Positions 47,371-61,097 of a DNA stretch of 64,000 bases are shown here, one piece after another; the stretch's first letter is position 1, and every line of letters starts with the position of its first letter. The stretch covers positions 73,561,001 through 73,625,000 of the forward strand of contig NC_134109.1 in NCBI RefSeq assembly GCF_040939455.1, given 5' to 3'. Made by a program: the position numbers and the translations under genes. This DNA is from Microcebus murinus. Its lineage: Eukaryota > Chordata > Mammalia > Primates > Cheirogaleidae. A model generated the notes under the pieces. It saw only the letters and a list, made by a program, of their open reading frames with translations, was not told where the DNA came from and made no database searches.

Positions 47371-48907
47371 TCCTAAAGCATGCTGCTTGATTTAGAGGAG
47401 AGACATCTAACACCTATTATTCTTCTCCCACCCTTCTATAGATATTTGCATGTCCACCATGTATTAAGGCCTGGCTTTTAAGTCTTTCTGTGAAACAAGC
47501 AAACAAACAAAAACAAAAGGCTTGGGATTTCTAGTTCAGTTTCCAAGTTCTCCAACTGAGAGGCCTTGTGCTTGCTGGCAGGGTATGAGTGAGAGAGATG
47601 GGAACCAGCAACCGGATTCTCAAAGCAGAGCTGGGACTGAAACAGCGTTTCTCCCTCCTAGATCTGGGCTTAGCTTTGGGACTGTATCTTGTCCGTTGCT
47701 TTCTGATGAATGGGGGACCAGAGCCACGTGTCTCCCATGCATCAACATCTTCTCTCCGCCACTCACGGTCATCCGCACACAGAGAGACCACACACCTGTC
47801 CTGTAAGTTATGCATGCGATGTTTGCTCCCAAATATGGACATTTTTTTCCTAAATAAAGCAGTAATGTCAATCTTTTGTTAGATCACACTACAAAGATAA
47901 CTAGTGGAAAACACAGACAACAGATATATTCTTAATCTATAATTAAGAATTGCACGGGGCTTAAAGAGTTCAATTCCATCTCGTGCCTCATTTTGCCTTT
48001 CTCTGTGGCTGATCCACTCAAATCGAGCACTGATACTGTGTACATGAAGCCCACAAGCAGAACCCCTGGGAGCTGAGGGTGCTGAGCTGCCCCCTGAGGG
48101 ATGTTACAGAATCATCATGGAGCCAACTGCCAGCTGGAGAAAATGCACTTACAGCCAAGAGCCAGCTCTCGCTCCACAACTGCTATTCCCTGGAAGCAGA
48201 AAGGCATCTCTTAGGGCCTTTGAGTTGGATTAAAAATATGATTCAACTGGTCTTGGAAAAAAATGACCGCACATGGCTGTTCAGGATAGAATAGGAATCT
48301 GCAGGGGGCCAGCCTGGGAGTAGGCAGAACTGCCCTGCCCAAGATGCAAGTTGACTGCTGAACAGAGAGAGGAAGCAGGGGAGAGGATGGGGTGAGTTGG
48401 CAGAAAGCTGTGTGTTCCTTGGAAAACCCACTGAGTCTTCATTCAAGTTATCAAACTTATGAAAAAGTGACCTTTTAAATTACTTTAAGGAAAAATAAAC
48501 CTATATAAATTTTATTGTTATTGTCTTCTTAGGCTTGGCTTTTAGGGAACTAGTTGACAGCTTCTTTAGCCATGCAGTATTTGGATGGATAACTTTAAAA
48601 TCCTGCCCCAACCAGCTACAATGGACTGACAGGTCCTCAGTCAGGCAGTCACTTCCTGGCCTTGTCCTTTTGATGAAGGTTTGACTGCTAAAATCTTCCC
48701 ACCCAGTACTGCTTCAGAAGCAGAGTGGAAGCCCTTGGACAAACAAATCCTACTGTGCTCCATGTATTCATGCTGTCCCGGGTCCTGCTGACCTGGGTCC
48801 CGGGTCAGTGGTGGAAGATGAGGGGCTGAGACTGTGGAGACTGCTGACACCTGGTCACTCTGTGGGAAACTTTCACAACGCTTCTGAGGAGGCTCTGTCT
48901 GGTCCTA

Positions 48908-48922
48908 CCCCCCCCCCCCCCC
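48908..48922 (+). repeat. C15 homopolymer
   Basis: Uninterrupted run of C, G-run in the transcript. Similar runs stand at 18169-18180 (C12) and 63796-63806 (C11). Length in an assembly is error-prone. Confidence 0.8.
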
Positions 48923-49829
48923 GCCCCACCTTTCCTTCTCACCACCTGCTCTTCCCTTCTCCACTCACCTCAGGATGGTGGACAGGTATGAGAAAAGCAG
49001 CATCATTTTAACTTCAGACCTGAGTGGCCAGGACCCTCAGTGACAATACAGGATAGCTAGCACCTCTATACATCAAATATGAGGGTCTATAAGGGGCCAT
49101 TTCTTGGTTTTTTTCAATTAAAAGTTTCACTGTTTTTTACCAACCACAGTGGCCAGTGAGGAGAAACATGGTGCTTTCTTTCAGTCTTGCCTTTTGAGGA
49201 GGAGGAGGACAGAGATAAATTGTAAAGGGGAAAGGAATGCCACAGGGAGAGCACTAATGAAAGAAAAATTCGGTGAAAATCAGGGGGACAAGGGGTAAGA
49301 TCTCAAATCTGAGAGGACATTTTAGTTGGCACAGGGAGATGAACCTAGGAAACAGATGGTCCTGAATTGCCTTGGTGTCAAATTGATCCATTCTTCCTCT
49401 CTTTTTCTTTTACTGAAGTTAAAATCCTGATCTCATGAAAGTAGATTTCTGAAAACTTAGATGCAATCCTTGGGGCAAAAGACAGTTGATAAGTCTCAGT
49501 TCTCCAGTGCTGTACCTAGTAGGGGACATGGCTCTGTCCTCTTTGATATTAATTCCTGACTAACCTGAGTCTCACCAAGCTCCACAACAGGGCACTTCTA
49601 GTCTGGAGTGCACAGTGATGTTAATTAGCTGCTCTGCCAAGAGAAATAAACAATAGCTCTCTTGGCCTAGCTGTTAAAAAGTTCTATAAAAGTAAAACCC
49701 AGAAATCTTCCAATTAATGCTCTAGCTGTGAAATATCAGCAGGAATGACCTTGGCTCCCAGACCAAGCAGGAATTGAGTGAGGCAAAGGAAGTCCAGCTG
49801 TTTTAAAATGCCTCTGGGTCATTAGTGCC

Positions 49830-49845
49830 CCATCAGGGGGCAGTG
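49830..49845 (+). promoter_or_regulatory. CTCF-like motif
   Basis: CCATCAGGGGGCAGTG matches the CTCF core pattern CCASYAGRKGGCRS with one mismatch (T at position 4). Binding cannot be judged from sequence alone. Confidence 0.35.
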
Positions 49846-50659
49846 TGGATGTGGATCAAACATCTGCATAGTAGCCCAAAGGTCTACTGGAAGAGTTTAT
49901 CACTGGATATGAAAATTCTACTTTTTTTTCCCTTGGTCTCAGTTCTTACTATCTAGTGTTTTTTTACAAAATAGGTACTTGGTCAGTGGTGACAGATTGA
50001 AGACCTTTCAGTTTGTATTTTGGCTTTGGTTACTTTCCAATTTGACAGGTACTCAAATTTCCTTGTCAATTTCTCAATTTTATTTCTATGGATCTAGATT
50101 TTGCCTCTTCAATGTCTATTGTCAAGAAAACATGCAAAGATGAAGTCATTGTAGTAATAATAATAATGCCCTGCACACAAATGGTGCTTTGCAATTTTAA
50201 AAGTTCCTTCATGTATATTCCAGAGGACACTAAAAAGAAGAGATTACATGTGGCAGAGAGGCAGAAAACACAGTGGGGGCAGGGGCAGGACTCAGGTATT
50301 GATAGCAGCATTGTGACCTTAGAGGTTCAGGGAACAGATGCAATATCTGATCAGAAATAATTGGCCACATGGGAGCCAAGCAGGATGGAAGGAATGGGTA
50401 TCTCTAAAATGTTAAGTGGAAAATGCAGTTTTCATGTGAAATAAAACTGAGATTCAGTGTTTAACGTTACCAAGTTCCACACTTTGTTTTCATAACCCGT
50501 CCCCATCCCCATCAAATGCTCTTTCAATTAATCAAAGCATCTCCATGTTATAGAATGCAAGTATTCTACAGGGTTAAATGCACAAAGCCATTATCCTTTT
50601 CTGAAATTTTGTATCTGAAAACTCCACTTGTCAATGACATTCTCAGTGTTCTCTCTCTC

Positions 50660-51006
<347 letters not shown>

Positions 51007-51943
51007 AGTGTTCTCTCAATTAGAAAATATTTCAAAAGAAATGTCTCTACCCTGATTCAATGACTTTCCCCATCAGAGTAAACTTATCACCACGGTGTCT
51101 GGAATCTTTTCTATCCACAAAACACTCTCTAGGTATAGCTAGAAACCAAATATTTAGTGTTTCATTTACATTCCTACAGACATTCATTAATCAAGCAAAC
51201 TTCAGCAAGACATAGTAGAGAAATGGTGAGTTTATTGTACTTTTTTCCTTAGAACTCACAAGAAAAGAGGAAAAAAATTGGGAAGAAATTTGGATCTTTG
51301 GTGAAATTAGAAAATGTGTGATAACTTCAAACCATAAAGTATGGACCAAATCAACTGGGGATATTGAAATGGAAACATACTTTCCAGACCTAGAAAGAGA
51401 ACACAGAAATCTCTGGACTTAACTATAGGGGTTTTAAGAGGGTCAAAAGATGAGCTGTTGCTTGAAACAATGAAGATTAAGGGTGTGAGCAGGCTGTGAG
51501 AGAGTTGGTGGGTGATATGTGTGGGGCCAGGTTCCGTATTGCAGAGTGGCAGATGGGAACAGAGTAGGGAAGAGTATGTGTGCTTCTGCCATTCCTATGA
51601 CCTCGTCTCCTGGCCTGGAGAAACCACTGAAGGTGAGGTGGAGTTGAAGAGTGAGAAGCAACCTGCTTTGTAGCCACTGACCAGAGTTCTCTAAGTAGAG
51701 GATAAACACACATTAAATCGCTGAACAAAAGGCCTATGACTATAGGATTCACTGAGAGTTTCACCAACCTCTCACCTGGGCCAGCTGCTTACTTTTGTTG
51801 GGGGAGGACATCATCAGAGGCTGAGCAATGGGGGGTTACTAGGGCTAAAGGCACCGCTGATTTAGTGAGAGTGAGTTCTTGGTCATCTTATCAGATGTGA
51901 AGCTGCCTGCTGTTTTCTTCCCCTTTCATTCTCCTCCACTTTA

Positions 51944-51960
51944 ACACACACATACACACA

Positions 51961-52000
<40 letters not shown>
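51944..52000 (+). repeat. (CA)n microsatellite
   Basis: About 57 bp of CA repeat with three interruptions at its start. In the transcript it is a UG repeat. Confidence 0.95.
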
Positions 52001-52001
<1 letters not shown>

Positions 52002-53685
52002 CTGTCTTCATTCTCGAGAATTACCAATGCACCTAACAACAAAGAAATAGATGAGAAACATAGCTCAGGAAAAACTATTCAGAGAGAAGTATAGAAAAAA
52101 AAGCAATAGGGGCATCTGCAAACCTTGACTTCTACCAACACAGAGAATAAAACGCAAGGGCAATATTCACAGTGCTGCAGATACACAATAAACCTGGAAT
52201 GAATAAATACACAAATAAGGGATAATAAGTTATATGAAGAGCAGTTTTTTCTGGTCTGACATTTTAGCGTTGACCTTTTCTTTCCATGAGAAGAATGCAT
52301 AAGCTTCACACAAAATTGTACAAAGAAACACACACACATACACATGGGTGGATGTATATGTACAGCTATAACAAGAAAATAAGAAAACATACTGAGGAAA
52401 TATTTACTAATGTTCATCAGCAGAAATGAACTAAAAACACCCTCCCTAAGTGAAATTCAGTATTAATTTAAAAAATTGTTATTAATTTTCCTGTTGATTT
52501 GGTATATATATATGGTTAAAACTTTTGCCTGCCCAGTTCCTTTTCCTAAAGGACAAAACTATATATCCATATTTTATATAAAACAATAAGGAAAACTAGA
52601 CAATTATAAGGACCTAAAATCATAATAAAAAATTTAGTTGTTAGTTCCTCAATTTCTTGAACTCTGGAAGCTATTTGGAAGCTGTGATTATGAACAAAAA
52701 GATTTCTTCAACAGTTTTTGGAATCTAGCACATGATTTCAAGTCATTAGCTCTTTGGTCCTTGAAGGGTCCAAAGGAGTTTTGGGGGATTTATTGAGAAA
52801 CTGCAATTGGAATGTATATAAGTTTTGACATGAAACAAGGGCTTATTGTTAGTTTGTTTGATAAACATCATAAGTAGAGGTAGCACATGGAAAGTAGATA
52901 CCAAGGGATGTTTAGATTAAGAATTTTAAGTACAGATTGAATTCTTTCCAGTTTGCTTGTTTGAAAAGGCAACAAAGGGAAAAAAATGTCTTCCAAGGAT
53001 AAGATTAACCCCAGAGTTTTGTTAATACTGTTATCCTTCCAATATTCCCCACGGATTAAACACGACGACAACACAGACGTCTGATGCTGAAAAGCGAGGG
53101 GTTGCCAAAGGTCCCCCCTGTGACAGGCAGGTCAGAGAGGCAAAGCTAGCACCCGAGCATCTCTGCAAATAAGCGAGTTCAGATCACTGACCAGCATTTC
53201 TGCTACCAGAGTGTGCACTTGTTTAAAACTATAGATAATCTGACAGCTGAGACTGGCAGAGGTTCAGGGTGGCATCACAGAGAAACTCATTAAACACTAA
53301 AGCAACCGCCTCATGTCCCCTGAGCTTCTCAGCAGGCTTTAATCGCAGGAACTCTGGAAGCTATTTGGAAGCTGAGACTCTGAAGAAATAGACATAACTT
53401 CAACATTTTTTGGTTACGAGCGCATGATTTAGCTTGGCTATATTGCTCCTCTGGCCACATACATCCACCAGCTATCTCCACAGAAGTCACAAATCTCAAC
53501 AGCCTGACTGCACTTCTTTATATTGCCATAAACATTTCACCACCAAAGCTCAAAACCACCATTCCATGTCAGTGAGCATTTCTGGTTTTGCTAGATTAAA
53601 AAGATGTCATTAAGTGTTACGTGTTTAAAAAACTCTAACATTTTTCTGAGCCTAAATGTGTTAGCCCTGTTTGTTCACTAATTAC

Positions 53686-53767
53686 CTCTCGACATAGATG
53701 TTCTTTCCTGTCCCAAGGGCATAGAGGCTGCACAGTATGTGGTAGCACGAAATCTGCACATCGCTCA
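53686..53767 (-). CDS. RYR3: RYR3 window exon 5 (82 bp)
   Basis: Reads [20 protein letters not shown] then KNIYVE, ending two bases into an Arg codon. RyR1 has [20 protein letters not shown] here. Acceptor GTTTCAG, donor GTAATT (weaker than consensus). A 7-kb intron follows in transcript order. Confidence 0.96.
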
Positions 53768-56700
53768 CTGAAACAAAGAAGAGACGTCATTGCTGCACAT
53801 CAATCCCACAGAAAGGATCGATGAACAGAAAAAAACACACGGGCATCAGTCAAGAGCAAAATAAAAAATCTTTCTTAACTAGTGACAGAGGCGATGGCTT
53901 GTTATCGAATGGGGAGAGAAAACACAGAGACACAAACATCCTCCATCCAGCCATCCTGGTTTCTTTGTGGGGCTTATGACGAAGAGCACATTGCTTCACA
54001 GGCAAAGGAATCACTTGACCAATGGGTCCTTCCATAATGGATTTTTTTTTTCCCAAGAGAAGGAGACATTTTAGTTAACTTTTATCCAGTGCAGTATTTC
54101 CTTCCTTAGGAAGGAAGCATGCAGAAAACCTGAAGCTTGAATAAACTTTTTGAATGAACCTCATTTCTTAAAAGGATATGTCCAACAGCCACATCTTCTT
54201 TAGAGATAGAGCAAAATTCCTCATGTCTGCCTATTTTTCTAAAGGCAATTTAACTGTATCATGATTTTATCATGTTTCCTAGGGGAAGGGCATATTTTGC
54301 TTAGGAACTTGTAAAGTTTAATCTGCAGGCTACATGTCCCGAGCCATGTCTGGAGCTCATACCAAGGCTGGGACTATTTTAACACAATCAGAACTAATTT
54401 CATGTTTTAGTTTTCAACCAAGGAGCTGCATTGTTTTCATGACACAAAATAATGAGTTTGGATATTACCCCAATCTCTATGCAAAAGAAATAACTCATTT
54501 TCAGTTGTTCAAAGATACGGAAGACACAGCCTCAGCTGTCAACAACCAGTTAAATTAAATCATGTGCCAACTTTTAAAGCTTAAAACTGAAGCTTGGTGG
54601 CAAATCTGTGCACTGAGGGGTTGGACTTGGTGCTCAATGCAAACTAAAATAAAACTGACCTACCCTGGTCTTGTTCTGAACACTCAGGTAATGAAACATT
54701 AGCGTCTTTCCTTTGCTCCTAATATCCAATAAATAAATTAAGGCTTCTAACCAAGAAAAATGATACCTGAAAAACCTTGGGAGCATACCTGTACCTCCCA
54801 CTGTATTGCTCAGATAATCTTTTCAAATTAAGTGAGAGCACACTAGCTGAGAGCTAGACTAGTGGGTGGGAAATTATGGGTCCAGAATAAAAGTGGGAAA
54901 AAATTAAATATTATATACTCAAATTAAGGAATTTATTCCCCCTCTTAGAGCCTATCATATCATTTTTTCTTTAAGAAGAAAAGAGTATGGAATAATTCTC
55001 TTTCTACTCTGTGCTCAAGGTCAGCATAAGGGTATGGGTCCCACACCTCTATCCGTGGCCATGTGCCTATAAATCCATGACAAACAGCAGCGTGACTCAC
55101 AGAGCAGATCCACCCCAAACTGATGCTGAGCGACATGCTCAAAGATGGATGTCAGGATGGGGAGTAGGGCCACCGTGGTGTAGTTAATATTCTGTGAAAC
55201 GCCTTTAATCTGCGTCCGGGAATGGGTGAACTTCCCAAGCTTCAGGTTTTCTGAAGTCTTCTCTAAGTCTTCTGCAGCATTTTCAAAGAATGCTCGCAAC
55301 CCAGCCTTCACCAGCTCTGAGCCCGACTTCATGACGGTCCTGCAGGCAAACAAAAACCAGGAGCGTCATCTGAACTTTTTGTGGCCAACCCCATTCTTGA
55401 GACTGGTGGCTTGCAGTGCAACCTGGGCAGACATCTGACACTCTAGTCATCCGCCCACACCATGTCAGGAGAAATGGAGAGGACAGTTAACATCCAGGAA
55501 GAAACCCAGATTACATCATCTCACAGAGGGTGGTGACTGGACAGTGTACTCGGTTTGAGAGAATTATCACTCAGCTCTTCAGGAAATGCAGGGAACAATT
55601 TAGAATGAAACTGATATTGGTGACCTACTGCCTATAGAAAGCTGTAGCTGGCTAGTTCTTGGTAAATAGCTAATTAAGAGGATGGGGAGGTGAGCTTTTC
55701 TTGCAGCTCACTGTAGGTTAAGCAATATTTATAAGACTAGCTAGAAACATGAACCATTCTGATGTAGGATCTCTTATATAGAGAGAGAAAGAGCAAGAAA
55801 CCACGTCAGCTACAGCTTAGCTTTCTGTTAGTTTGCAGGAATGTCCTAGGTTGGACAAGGGGAGAGAAACGGGACAGCTAACCCTTTTAAAACAGCTTAA
55901 AAAAATGTATCTATAACAGCTTAATAGACCACTGGAAAAACAACACCGAAATGTGCCCTGTGGGAATGGAGATTAGCTATGGGCATTTGAGGCTTTCCCT
56001 CAAAACTATCTTATAAAACTTAAGAATTGGAACAAAACTGATATGTCATCTATAATTTTCCATATTTCTGTATCTTATTCAGAATCTCATGACAGCTTTG
56101 CTTTCGAAGGACAGACACTTTTTATCTACAGCATGTTCCTGATAATCAGCCAACCCATGAGGACAATAAAAACAAGGAAATACAAGTTAGTGAGGCTCGA
56201 TGCTACCCTGTAGGTATTTACTTCTTAACCTCCCAAGTCATAGGTTTTATCAGAAATGATTACTAAATAACTGACTGCATTTTTTAAACAACTAGGCTCT
56301 CTCCCAAGGCTTTCTACATGTTTCTTGGCGTAAAGATTCCTTGTCCCAATTGCAAGTGATTTCCGTAGCCTGGGATGCCTGAGTCTGACTCTGCAAACTT
56401 TGTGCTATCCTAATATCTCCACAACACATCTCTCTCAAAAACCCTAAAATTCCTTTTAGTGGTCTTTAACCTCTTCTTTTTGTAAACATTGTCCATTCAC
56501 CATAGATTTTTATCTTTGAGCCACTCTTTTAGGTTGGTGCCTTTCTTTTGCATTGGGTCTTCGGAGGTGTGTCTTCCTCCCAACTTTGACAAGGGGCCTC
56601 CTTAATGAAAGTGTTAAAAAAAAAAGCTCCCTGTCAGTTTTTACTATAATACATCTCTCTTTTTAAAATCTCATCATTTATGCTACTGTTACTGGAATTT

Positions 56701-57178
56701 AAGCCTTATTTTTAAGACTTCCTCCCAGAGCCCCAGGCCATGAGCTCAAAACCTGTCTTTTTCTCTGATCCTTTTGCAACCAGATCTCCCTGCATTTACT
56801 GCAATGGCCACTTTGAATTCAGTGTGCTGTCATTCATCTCTCCTAGGGTGCCTGTGGTCTCACCACCCATCTGGCAGCTCTTCCGTTTTTGTGGAGAATT
56901 AGGTACAAAGTGGCACTCTGCCACAGTATATACTCTAGTTTCTGAAAGATGAACTTCTCAGTAAGAGGAGACGAGAACTGATCAAATGCTGATCCCTGAG
57001 TGTTCAGTCTGTCATGACAGCAGCTCCGCATCACATGGACTGAGAAACAGAGTGCTAACTTCTAGGGTCAGACTCACCCTCGCCCCATCTCGTCTTCTCT
57101 TCAGAACAGTAATTAGTGAGATGAGAGGGTCAGAGAGGGAGCCAGGAGAAACTGCTGGAAAAAATTGGGCAGACTTAC
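53768..57178. other. Introns 4 and 3
   Basis: Two introns (53768-55100 and 55340-57178) around exon 4. AT-rich, with no interspersed repeat that I can name. Confidence 0.5.
55101..55339 (-). CDS. RYR3: RYR3 window exon 4 (239 bp)
   Basis: About 80 residues of bridging solenoid. In order it shows [52 protein letters not shown] and [10 protein letters not shown]. The acceptor is CCTGCAG and the donor GTGAGT, leaving one T of a Leu codon that the next exon completes. It is one of the longer exons of the segment and strongly conserved with human RYR3. Confidence 0.97.
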
Positions 57179-57239
57179 CTCGTGTCAAGTGTCTGAGCTA
57201 AGATGTGAAGACAGCTCACCATTGTGGAAGAATCACTCC
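57179..57239 (-). CDS. RYR3: RYR3 window exon 3 (61 bp)
   Basis: Encodes GSDSSTMVSCLHILAQTLDT in the bridging solenoid, matching RyR1 VNCLHILARSLDAR. Acceptor TTCTAG and donor GTAAGT are strong. The exon starts with two bases of a Gly codon and ends with two bases of an Arg codon. Confidence 0.95.
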
Positions 57240-57648
57240 CTAGAATAAAAGATATCACCTGTGATGCCACCAACCACTTTGCCTGTCTTTTAAATGCAAT
57301 CTTCTCCCCATGCACAAACCAGAGCCCGGCATAATTAACCACCAACACACAAAGCCCCAGGCCCAGGCCCAGGGACACTGCATTAGTCTCTGGCCTGACA
57401 CAGCCTGGGCTTCACGGTAGATGTCAGAGGCAGAGCTTAAAACACTCATTGGTGTGGAAAATCTGTGTAGTTAAAGGGGTAGAGAGGTCATTTATCATGC
57501 TTCAGATCAATTTTTCTATGGCAAATTTAGGTGACACCATAGTCCCAAGGCTCAGGTTGTCTGAGGGAACCACAAATAAAGGCAAAATGCAAGTTCAGTT
57601 TAATTACAGGGAGGAGTGCAGACTTTACCAACACTTCTCTCCACTTAC
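57240..57648. other. Intron 2
   Basis: 409-bp intron between exons 2 and 3. No repeat recognised. Confidence 0.6.
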
Positions 57649-57698
57649 CAAAGAGGGAAATCCTGTGTCTAACAAGAGCAGCAAGTTTGCAGAACAGG
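57649..57698 (-). CDS. RYR3: RYR3 window exon 2 (50 bp)
   Basis: Short exon reading LFCKLAALVRHRISLF between a CTTCAG acceptor and a GTAAGT donor. It enters in phase 2 and leaves in phase 1. It links KEKEMVA (exon 1) to GSDSSTMV (exon 3) exactly as in the RyR family (RyR1 has LFRKLHVLVRRRVSLFG). A 6.2-kb intron precedes it and a 409-bp intron follows. Confidence 0.93.
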
Positions 57699-58912
57699 CT
57701 GAAGCAGAAGAGAATGCAATTCAGAAAGTCACAGAGATTCAGGGACTAATGATTTGTACCCCTGCCCTGTCCCCCATGCTGTAAAACAGAGAACACAGAT
57801 TGGCACTCCAGGAAGATGCACTATGTTCCTTTCACAGAACCCTCTGGACCACGCTCAGAAGAATGCGTGGATCACACTGTCCCGGTGGAGAGCCATGAAA
57901 ACACCTTGCAGGCAGCATCACCCTTACTGACAACGACCCCTCTGCAACTATTTGCAACTACTGCAGTATTTTTCACTGACCCGGTGCAAACTTTCCTTGC
58001 TATGGAGTACCATGTGTTGAAGCGTTCACATGTATGACATTCAGGAATAAATGAAGATTCTGAAAGGAAGCATTTTTTTCATTGTTGGAATGGATTGCAA
58101 ACCATATTCTAGCCTTCATCTGGGGATGTGAGGCTTTAGTTGCCACATGGGCAAGAAGTTGGGATTAGAAAATGTTAATGGTTCAGGTACGACGAGAGAG
58201 TGTGTTAAACAAATAACATTTAATTCTGTCATTTCCCATCAGTCTCCAGGCCTGACTGGGCTGCTGTCCTAGCTGAATCCTTGGAAACCAGGAAAGCCCA
58301 CGTGTGATGCTTTTGTGTTTTTTCATCCTTCTTCATGCTCTCACCCATATTTTCCACCGTGGAACCCCTGAAGGTTCATCTGTATCTCATCGTTTGATTT
58401 TCCACAGTGCCCATTGAGAGCCCCGTGCAGCTAGAAAGGAGCCCCATCCACATTCCTGAATGTGCTGCTGCGGAGTCCCCTGGGGCACGATGGCCATCGT
58501 GTGACCTGTGTTGTTGATGCTCTTGGGAAGAGTTTCCTCAGAACACTGGCATTATTTGACATTGGCATGGACAGAGAACTTTGCAATCCCTTCAGAAAGC
58601 AGAACAGAAAGAGGGAAAACAGAATAAAACCACCTGTGCAGGCCATGGGGTTCCCTGGTGAGACTGAGCTGAAGTCGTTCCCAGCCTCTCCCAGTGTCAC
58701 AGGGCTCTTTGTCCCACTCAGGGCAGGAGATCCTTTACAGCAGTGGTCCCCAATCTTTTTGGCACCAGGGACTCATTTCATGGAAGACAATTTTTCCACA
58801 GACGAGGGTGAGGGTAGGAGGGGATGGTTTGGGGATGATTCAAGCGCAAGACATTTATTATGAACTTTATTTCTGCTATTATTACATTGTAATATATAAT
58901 GAATTATACAAC

Positions 58913-60764
58913 TCAGCATAATGTAGAATCAGTGGGAGCCCTAAGCTTGTTTTCCTGCAACTTAGATGGCCCCAACTTGGTTATGGGAGACAGTGACACC
59001 CGAAGTGTGTTGCTTATGTCCAGTCTACTCCGTAATCTCATTTTGGTTGCTGTCACTAGAGAAAACCCTACTTCACAAAGATAGGATATTGGAAATGGAA
59101 GCAGGTTTTTCAGCACTTTTGTGGCAATCTCAGGATATTCTGCCTTGACTTTAACCCAAAATATATGGAGATTTGAAGTTGTCTCAAACATACTTTTAAG
59201 GCCAATATTACTTGTGATCTCAAGCAGTTGATCATGAGCAAAAAGTTGATCCACCTGGCTTATTCACAAATGGGTGGTGGATCCATTCCTTCCCAGTTCA
59301 GGGGGGTCTTTTGTGGTTGGCAAGTAATGATCGATTTCTCCTGAAAACTGAGATAGGTGATCATGCACCAGCTGGGAGAGAGAAGGCCCTGGCTCAGTCT
59401 CTTTCTATCTCTGCTAATATTCAAAACATGTTAAAAATCCCAATGTTCACTTGTCGCCCCCATAATTCCAGTTTGGCTTTAAATGCAGCCACTTTATTTG
59501 TCGACTTGAACACAGTTGTCATTCTCCCCCGAAGTGACAGATTGAATTTGTTGAGCAGGTTGAATATGTCACCCAAGTAAGCAAGTTTTGCTACCCATTC
59601 TCTGTCACTGAAATGTGCTGTCAGTGGTGACTGTTTTTCTAAAAAAAAAAAAAAATCTCTGGAGTGGTTCTTGTAACTCAAAAACTCTGGCCAGGGATCT
59701 ACCTTTAGAAAGCCATCTCACTTCTGTGAATAAGAGAAGACGTATGTGCTCTGTGTCTATCTCCCTGCGGAGCTGTGCAAACAGATGTGAGTTAAGGGCA
59801 TGCACTTTAATGTGGTTGATAATTTTAATCATATCCTACAAAATGTTGTTTAGTTCAGGTGACATTTAATGGGTACTCACCATTTCTATATGGATGTCAC
59901 AGTGCATAGACTCACATTCAGAAGCAACCTCTTTGACCCAAGTAGCGAAACCAGAAAGCTGTCCAGTCATGGCAGCCGCTCCCATCCATGCATATACCAA
60001 CACAAAATGACCAATTCAGTTTTCCTGATATGTAATCAAAGACTTGAATAGTTCTGCAGCTATGGTGTCTGTTGCTTGGCAAAAAAAAAGTGCACATAAC
60101 ATGTCCTCAAGGACATCCTCCTGAAGAATATATTGCACAAAAACAAGCATTGTTGCCTTGTTGTCAACATTGGTCATCAACCTGGATTGGATGTCACAGT
60201 GACTCAATTATCCTAACAATTGTGCCTCAATATCCTCTGCTATTTCATCAATTCATCTAGTTATGGTGCTAGCTGAAAGAGGAACACACGCCACTTTTTG
60301 AGCTGCAGCCTCTCTTACAAGTTCATGGCAAATGTCCTTAGCAGCAGGCAGGATCAACTCTTCACCAATAGTAAAGGGTTTCTTAGCTTTAGCAATGTGG
60401 TTAGCCACGAAGAATGATGCTCTTGGTGCAGACACATTTGATGAAACAGTGGCCTTCAATAATTGCTTCTGTTCTTCATGTTCATGTTTTTTTTTCTTTT
60501 GAGAAACTCCAAAGGCTTATCTTTTAATGCAGGGTGCTCAGTCTCCATGTGTCTCGAAAACAGTTTTGAAGGTTTCATGGCTTCATTGGATAGCTGGTCA
60601 CCACATGTTATACAAAAGCGGGCTTGGAGAGTGTGATTCACCTGTTGCATGAACCCATAATCTAAGTAGGACTCCTGGTATTTTCTTTTAAATGCAGCTT
60701 TCATTTTGTTGGCAGTTGTAGTGTCTTCTACTGTGTCATCATTGGGTCCTTTCCCCCTTTTCAA
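58913..60764 (-). pseudogene. Broken hAT transposase gene of the Charlie3-like element
   Basis: At least five minus-strand fragments in different frames or split by stops: 60456-60764 (BED zinc finger, N-terminal), 60253-60459, 60016-60207, 59605-59832 (motif with EVRWLSKG, typical of hAT catalytic cores) and 58913-59254 (C-terminal part, with YPEIATKVLKNLLPFPISYL near its centre). Frame losses are scattered and none looks recent. No sign of domestication such as a preserved long frame. Confidence 0.8.
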
Positions 60765-60906
60765 AGAAGCCGTCTAGCGATGTTTATCTTTTACTCATTT
60801 TTGCTAGGATTAGCTTGTAGACTTACCAAAACTGACTGGGACAAGCGTGCAGTGTGGGAAAGAGGCATGGATGGAAGGAAGTGGTGAATAAAATAATGGG
60901 CAGGCC

Positions 60907-61097
60907 ACATGTGGACTAAAATAAGTGTCGGATTCTGACTTAAGCCTGCCATGAGATGCAGCTGTACAATTAAAGTATATCAACTCACTTGCCACTATAA
61001 AACGTGCCACCAGATGCAACTTAATTGTCACTTGTTACTCACTGATAGGGTTTTGATGTGAAGTCTGCAAATAATTAATTCATTATGGTTTCTGTGC
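60907..61097 (+). repeat. 191-bp direct duplication, copy 1 (inside Charlie3-like element)
   Basis: Matches 62758-62948 at 189 of 191 positions with no gaps (offset 1851). It lies in the transposon's leader, ahead of the zinc-finger coding part. Confidence 0.95.

Noticed and set aside
56530..56541. MADE1-like start TTAGGTTGGTGC
   Set aside because: Only 12 bp match the mariner miniature element end; the inverted partner and the rest of the 80-bp palindrome are absent.
60456..60764. BED zinc-finger frame as a host gene
   Set aside because: It sits inside a complete hAT element with target duplications and the downstream transposase is broken in several places.
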